This document shows, piece after piece, positions 23,063 through 26,534 of a stretch of 26,534 nucleotides of DNA. The stretch lies in contig JAEMSV010000053.1 of the NCBI GenBank assembly GCA_016462625.1, positions 1-26,534 of the forward strand, written 5' to 3'. Position 1 is the stretch's first letter; each line of letters begins with the position of its first letter. The stretch is from Solirubrobacteraceae bacterium (GTDB taxonomy: Bacteria; Actinomycetota; Thermoleophilia; Solirubrobacterales; Solirubrobacteraceae). The translations under genes and the position numbers were made by a program. The notes below the pieces were generated by a model that saw only the letters and a list, made by a program, of their open reading frames with translations, was not told where the DNA came from and did not search any database.

Positions 23063-24250
23063 ATGCCTGAGACAAACGGCTCCACTTCCCCGTCGATCCC
23101 CCGCTCACGCGAGGACGACTACACGGCGGACGCGGCTGCCGTGCGCCGCGGATTCGCGGCCGAGCAGACAGGCGCCACGCTGGAGCATGTCGGCGCGCAC
23201 TCGTTCGACCCGGCGATCCTCCCCGGCAACATCGAGCACTTCACCGGGGTCGCCCAGATCCCCATCGGACTCGCGGGCCCGTTGCTCGTCGACGGCGAGC
23301 ACGCCCAGGGCGAGTTCTACGTCCCGCTGGCGACGACCGAGGGCACGCTCGTCGCGTCGTACAACCGCGGGATGAAGCTGCTGCGGGCGGCCGGCGGCGT
23401 GAAGGTCACCGTCGTCGACGACGCGATGCAACGCGCGCCCGTGTTCATCTTCGACAGCGCCCGCGAGGCGCGGGACTTCGCCGGATGGCTCGACGACCAG
23501 TTCAACGAGCTGAAGGCCGCCGCCGAGTCGACGACGAGCACCGGCCGCCTGCGCGACGTCGAGCGCTACCTCGCCGGCCGCTTCTGCTTCACCCGATTCA
23601 ACTACACGACCGGCGACGCGGCGGGCCAGAACATGACGGGCAAGGCGACGCTCGCCGCGGCCGAGTGGATCCGCGCGCAGCGCCCCGAGCTGCGTCATTA
23701 CACGCTCGAAGCGAACCTCGCGACGGACAAGAAGCACTCGCACATCAACCTGCTGCGCACCCGCGGCAAGCGCGTCGTCGCCGAGGCGCTCATCCCCGAC
23801 GAGGTGATGCGCTCGGTGATGAAGGTCTCGACCAGCCAGGTCTACCGGGCCCGTCAGGTCGCGACGCTCGGCGGCCAGCTCTCAGGGCTGGCGAACAACG
23901 GCTCGCACTCGGCCAACGGCATCACCGCGCTGTTCATCGCCTGCGGGCAGGACGTCGCGAACGTCGCCGAGTCCCACGCCGCGATGGTCTACACCGAGCT
24001 GCGCGAGAACGGCGACTACTACTACTCGATCACCATGCCGGCACTGATCGTCGCGTCGTACGGCGGCGGGACCGGGCTGCCGACCCAGCGCGAGTGCCTC
24101 GAGCTGCTCGGATGCTACGGGCAGGGCAAGGTGCGCAAGCTCGCCGAGATCGTCGGGGCGACCGTGCTGTGCGGCGAGATCTCGCTGGGCGCGGCGATCG
24201 TGGCGGAGGAGTGGGTGTCTGCGCACGACACGTACGGGCGGAATCGCTGA
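23063..24250 (+). CDS. HMG-CoA reductase
   Basis: A 395-residue enzyme of the hydroxymethylglutaryl-CoA reductase family, which makes mevalonate from HMG-CoA with NAD(P)H. The catalytic residues are Glu93 (ATTEGTLVAS), Lys223 (LATDKKHSHINL), Asp297 (IACGQDVANVAESHA) and the flap His388 (SAHDTYGRN). The IPIGLAGPL segment and the dinucleotide-binding motif in the form DAAGQNM (185-191), instead of the usual DAMGMN, are also visible. It is soluble, with no membrane anchor, as in bacterial forms. No other mevalonate-pathway gene is in the window. It is divergent from the zincin gene with leaderless-type promoters on both sides. Its DAAGQNM variant may alter cofactor use. Confidence 0.9.
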   Translation: MPETNGSTSPSIPRSREDDYTADAAAVRRGFAAEQTGATLEHVGAHSFDPAILPGNIEHFTGVAQIPIGLAGPLLVDGEHAQGEFYVPLATTEGTLVASYNRGMKLLRAAGGVKVTVVDDAMQRAPVFIFDSAREARDFAGWLDDQFNELKAAAESTTSTGRLRDVERYLAGRFCFTRFNYTTGDAAGQNMTGKATLAAAEWIRAQRPELRHYTLEANLATDKKHSHINLLRTRGKRVVAEALIPDEVMRSVMKVSTSQVYRARQVATLGGQLSGLANNGSHSANGITALFIACGQDVANVAESHAAMVYTELRENGDYYYSITMPALIVASYGGGTGLPTQRECLELLGCYGQGKVRKLAEIVGATVLCGEISLGAAIVAEEWVSAHDTYGRNR

Positions 24251-24259
24251 GGAAGGACG

Positions 24260-24287
24260 GAAAGAACGAGCGCCAGCGAGTTCTTTC
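24260..24287. terminator. Bidirectional terminator between HMG-CoA reductase and FhuB-like gene
   Basis: GAAAGAAC (24260-24267) pairs perfectly with GTTCTTTC (24280-24287) around a 12-nt loop. It lies in the 66-bp gap between convergent stops (24250 and 24317). The TTCTTT run on one arm and its complement on the other would give a U-rich end in both directions. Confidence 0.55.
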
Positions 24288-24316
24288 GGCGGACAGGCGA
24301 GGGCTCTGCCCGAGTC

Positions 24317-26347
24317 CTATCCGCGCGTCCGCCAGAACAGCCACGCCAGATACGGCGCGCCGATCAGCGCGACGACGAGGCCGGACGGCAGCTCGGTCGG
24401 GGCGAAGATGGTGCGGCCGATCGCGTCGGCGGCCGCGAGCAGGACGGCCCCGAGCGCGATGGCGACCGGCAGTAGCCGGCGGTGCTGGCCGCCGGTGATC
24501 AGCCGCGCGGCGTGTGGCGCGAGCAGGCCGACGAAGGCGATCGCGCCGCAGACCGCGACGGCCGCCGCGGCGAGCGCCGCGCCGAGGACGACCAGCGACA
24601 CGCGCGCGGCGCCGACCGGGAGGCCGAGCGCGGTGGCGGTGTCGTCGCCGAGGGAGAGCACGTCCATGCGGCGGACCGAGACGAAGGCGAGCGGGAGCAG
24701 GATCGCGGCCGGGATCGCGAGCAACGTGATGTCGCCCCAGTCGGCCGCGTACGTCGAGCCGGCCAGCCAGGTGATCGCCACGCCCGCGGCGGGGGTGGAG
24801 CGCAGCACCATCAGCGTCGTGATGGCGGTGCAGACCGCGGTGACCGCGAGCCCGACGAGCGCCAGGCGCGGCGGAGAGGTTCGCGGTCCGCCGGCGAGCA
24901 CGAGGACGAGGACCAGCGCGCCGATGCCGCCGGCGAACGCCGCGAACGGCAGCAGGGTCTCGCTCACGCTGTCGACGATGAGCAGCAGCGTGAACGCCCC
25001 GAGCGCCGCGCCGCCCGTGACCCCGACGAGCTCGGGGCTCGCGAGCGGGTTGCGGACCGTCGCCTGCAGGATCACGCCGGAGGCCGCCAGGCAGCCGCCC
25101 GCCATCAGCGCGAGCACGAGTCGCGGCGCGCGGAGCTCAATCGCGATCTCCGCCAGCGGGTCCCCGGTGCCGAACATCGCCTGCACGAGGTCGAGCGGCG
25201 CGACGCGCAGCTCGCCCATGCCGAGCGACGCCAGCGCGAGCAGCGGGATGAGCACCGCGGCGATCGCCACCGCCACCGGACGGAACCGCGCCGCGCTGGC
25301 CCGGGACTCGATCGAGCCGGCCGCTTCCTCGCGCGTGCGCGACGCCAGGAACACGAGCATCGGGGCGCCGAGCACCGCGCACACGACGCCGGCGGGCGTC
25401 TCGCTGGTCGCGCCGAAGAGGACCCGGGCGAGCACGTCTGCGCCGATGACCATCGCCGCGCCCCACGGCAGCGCGACCGCGAGCGTCGCCGCCACCGTCC
25501 GCGTCCCCGCCCACCACGCCATCTGCGCGCCGACGATCCCAACGAAGGAGATCGGCCCCGCGACCGACACCGCGGCCGCGCAGAGCAGCGTCGCGGCCAG
25601 GCCGGTGCCGATCTTCAGGCGCCCGACGCGCTGCCCGAGCGCCGTGGCGGCGCTGTCGCCGAGCGCGAGGATGTCGAGCGCGCGGCCCAGGACGAAGGCC
25701 GCGACGAGCGCGATCCCTCCGACGAGCGCCGCCGCCTCGACGTTCGCCCAGCCCTGCTGGAGCAGGGAGCCGGCGCCCCAGAAGAACAGCCCGCTCGTCT
25801 CGGTCTCCCGGACGAGGTGGATCGCCGCGGTGACCGCCGACAGCGACAGCGTCACGGCCATGCCCGCGAGGATCATCCGGACCTGTCCGCCCGCCGCCGC
25901 GGCCGAGAGACCCGCGACGAGGAACCCGGCCGCCAGGACGCCGACGAACGCTGCGCTCGTCGTCGTGACGCCGGGCGTGACCGGGAAGTACGCGGCCGCG
26001 ATCGTGACGGCGAGCGCGCCGCCCGCGGTCAGACCGAGCGTGGCCCCCTCGGCGAGCGGGTTGCGCGTCAGCGCCTGGAGGAGCACCGCGGCGCCCGCGA
26101 GGGTCGCCCCTGCGATGACGCCCGCCGCCGCGCGAGGCAGCCGACCGTCGATGACCAGCGCGGTGTCGGTGTCGATCGCGCCGTGGCGCAGGGCCTCCCA
26201 GACCGCGCTCGCGGGAATGCCGCCTGCGCCCTGGAGCAGGTCGGCGACGACGAGCCCGAGGAGGAGCAGCAGGCCGCTCGCGGCGAACAGCGAGGTCCGC
26301 CGCGTCAGGACTTCCGGGACGACCCGGCGCGGAGCGACGACGGCCAC
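24317..26347 (-). CDS. Fused double FecCD-family permease (FhuB-like)
   Basis: A 676-residue protein containing two complete FecCD (BtuC-like) permease domains in one chain: about 20-335 and 350-676, each with roughly 9-10 spans. The repeated hallmarks are 'GRLPRAAAGVIAGATLAGAAVLLQALTRNPLAE' and, in the second half, 'PRLVLALMAGGCLAASGVILQATVRNPLASPELVGV'; both contain the coupling 'NPLA' segment that meets the ATPase. FhuB-type fusions import ferric siderophores or vitamin B12-like ligands through the inner membrane. No periplasmic binding protein or ATPase lies beside it here, so it must use partners encoded elsewhere. GTG 26347 is 6 nt after TATCCT (minus strand), with no SD. Confidence 0.92.
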   Translation of the reverse strand: MAVVAPRRVVPEVLTRRTSLFAASGLLLLLGLVVADLLQGAGGIPASAVWEALRHGAIDTDTALVIDGRLPRAAAGVIAGATLAGAAVLLQALTRNPLAEGATLGLTAGGALAVTIAAAYFPVTPGVTTTSAAFVGVLAAGFLVAGLSAAAAGGQVRMILAGMAVTLSLSAVTAAIHLVRETETSGLFFWGAGSLLQQGWANVEAAALVGGIALVAAFVLGRALDILALGDSAATALGQRVGRLKIGTGLAATLLCAAAVSVAGPISFVGIVGAQMAWWAGTRTVAATLAVALPWGAAMVIGADVLARVLFGATSETPAGVVCAVLGAPMLVFLASRTREEAAGSIESRASAARFRPVAVAIAAVLIPLLALASLGMGELRVAPLDLVQAMFGTGDPLAEIAIELRAPRLVLALMAGGCLAASGVILQATVRNPLASPELVGVTGGAALGAFTLLLIVDSVSETLLPFAAFAGGIGALVLVLVLAGGPRTSPPRLALVGLAVTAVCTAITTLMVLRSTPAAGVAITWLAGSTYAADWGDITLLAIPAAILLPLAFVSVRRMDVLSLGDDTATALGLPVGAARVSLVVLGAALAAAAVAVCGAIAFVGLLAPHAARLITGGQHRRLLPVAIALGAVLLAAADAIGRTIFAPTELPSGLVVALIGAPYLAWLFWRTRG

Positions 26348-26353
26348 GCCGCC

Positions 26354-26378
26354 AGGATAGCCATACGCGCTATGTCAA
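26354..26378 (-). promoter_or_regulatory. Promoter region of the FhuB-like gene with inverted repeat
   Basis: TATCCT (26359-26354, minus strand) ends 6 nt before the GTG start. An inverted repeat ATAGC-N7-GCTAT (26357-26373) overlaps this -10 and may be a repressor site, perhaps for an iron regulator. An exact TTGACA at 26378-26373 is only 13 bp from the -10, so its role is doubtful. Confidence 0.35.
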
Positions 26379-26385
26379 GCGTGCT

Positions 26386-26534
26386 TCACGAACGTTCGAG
26401 GATCACGACCGGGATCTCCCGGGTGGCCTTCTCCTGGTAGTCGTCATACGCCGGCCAGATCTCGGTCAGCTGCGGCCAGAGCTCGGCCTTCTCGTCGTCG
26501 GTGGCCACCCGTGCGGTCGCGTGGAACTTGTCGC
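26386..26534 (-). CDS. C-terminus of a deazaflavin-dependent (F420) nitroreductase-family protein
   Basis: Only the last 48 codons are in the window (stop TGA 26388-26386); the rest lies beyond the right edge. The residues KAELWPQLTEIWPAYDDYQ, then KATREIPVVILERS, match the conserved C-terminus of the DDN/Rv3547-like family. These proteins bind F420 or flavin and reduce nitro compounds or quinones. The stop is 38 bp upstream of the FhuB-like start, in the same direction, so the two could be co-transcribed, although the FhuB-like gene has its own -10. Confidence 0.75.
   Translation of the reverse strand, partial: DKFHATARVATDDEKAELWPQLTEIWPAYDDYQEKATREIPVVILERS

Noticed and set aside
21292..23070. 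Long plus-strand frame opposite the zincin gene
   Set aside because: Arginine- and alanine-rich shadow of the minus-strand gene; no recognisable domain.
26373..26378. Exact TTGACA as -35 of the FhuB-like gene
   Set aside because: Only 13 bp from the best -10 (TATCCT), too short for a standard sigma-70-type promoter; probably coincidental.
24408..26440. Long plus-strand frames opposite the FhuB-like gene
   Set aside because: Products of GC-rich third positions on the antisense strand; the transporter motifs on the minus strand are unambiguous.

Overview
The window is about 26.5 kb of very GC-rich, densely packed bacterial chromosome. The codon use, PucR-type regulators, an archaeo-eukaryotic-type release factor, the end of an F420-type nitroreductase gene, a c-di-AMP riboswitch on a cell-wall hydrolase and an HMG-CoA reductase all fit an actinobacterium. 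A deep-branching Thermoleophilia/Solirubrobacterales member is my best guess, but this is an inference because there is no rRNA or other marker. No tRNA, rRNA, IS element, prophage or CRISPR array was found. The gene ends of two neighbours are cut by the window edges (2-124 and 26386-26534).

Layout. (1) 121-5132: an MFS exporter, SGNH hydrolase and PucR regulator form a leftward operon. A divergent TetR regulator and an SDR oxidoreductase run rightward, with a perfect inverted-repeat operator between the two groups. (2) 5098-9182: a truncated BAAT-like protein is divergent from a small HTH+TOBE (molybdate-type) regulator. They are followed by an HdeD-like membrane protein with a lipoprotein, then a VLRF1/baeRF-type release-factor homologue and a membrane-anchored protein of unknown function. 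(3) 9340-11139: a c-di-AMP (ydaO-type) riboswitch directly abuts a secreted peptidoglycan-binding NlpC/P60-like hydrolase, which converges on an MBL-fold hydrolase. (4) 11202-14237: a probable metal-handling operon of a Tat-exported two-domain multicopper oxidase, a ZIP transporter carrying an extra extracytoplasmic domain, and a DtxR/MntR-family regulator. (5) 14585-18847: a second PucR regulator, a zinc-ribbon protein and typA. (6) 18872-21293: modABC molybdate transport genes with a tandem-repeat operator candidate at the modA promoter. (7) 21322-26347: a secreted HExxHxxGxxD zincin that appears to start at ATC, an isolated HMG-CoA reductase and a fused double FecCD (FhuB-like) permease without partners.

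Two themes recur. First, about ten genes have a TAnnnT-like -10 hexamer only 6-10 nt before the start codon and no Shine-Dalgarno sequence, the arrangement expected for leaderless mRNAs. Only some genes, mainly SDR, HdeD and the 8409-9182 gene, have a clear SD. Second, genes are packed tail to tail with overlapping stops (TTAG, CTAG, 8 bp and 35 bp overlaps), or share bidirectional terminator hairpins.

The most interesting candidates for new biology are the multicopper oxidase-ZIP-DtxR operon (a possible oxidase-coupled metal uptake unit), the ATC-initiated leaderless metalloprotease, the riboswitch fused to its start codon, and the palindrome centred on the release-factor gene's promoter.
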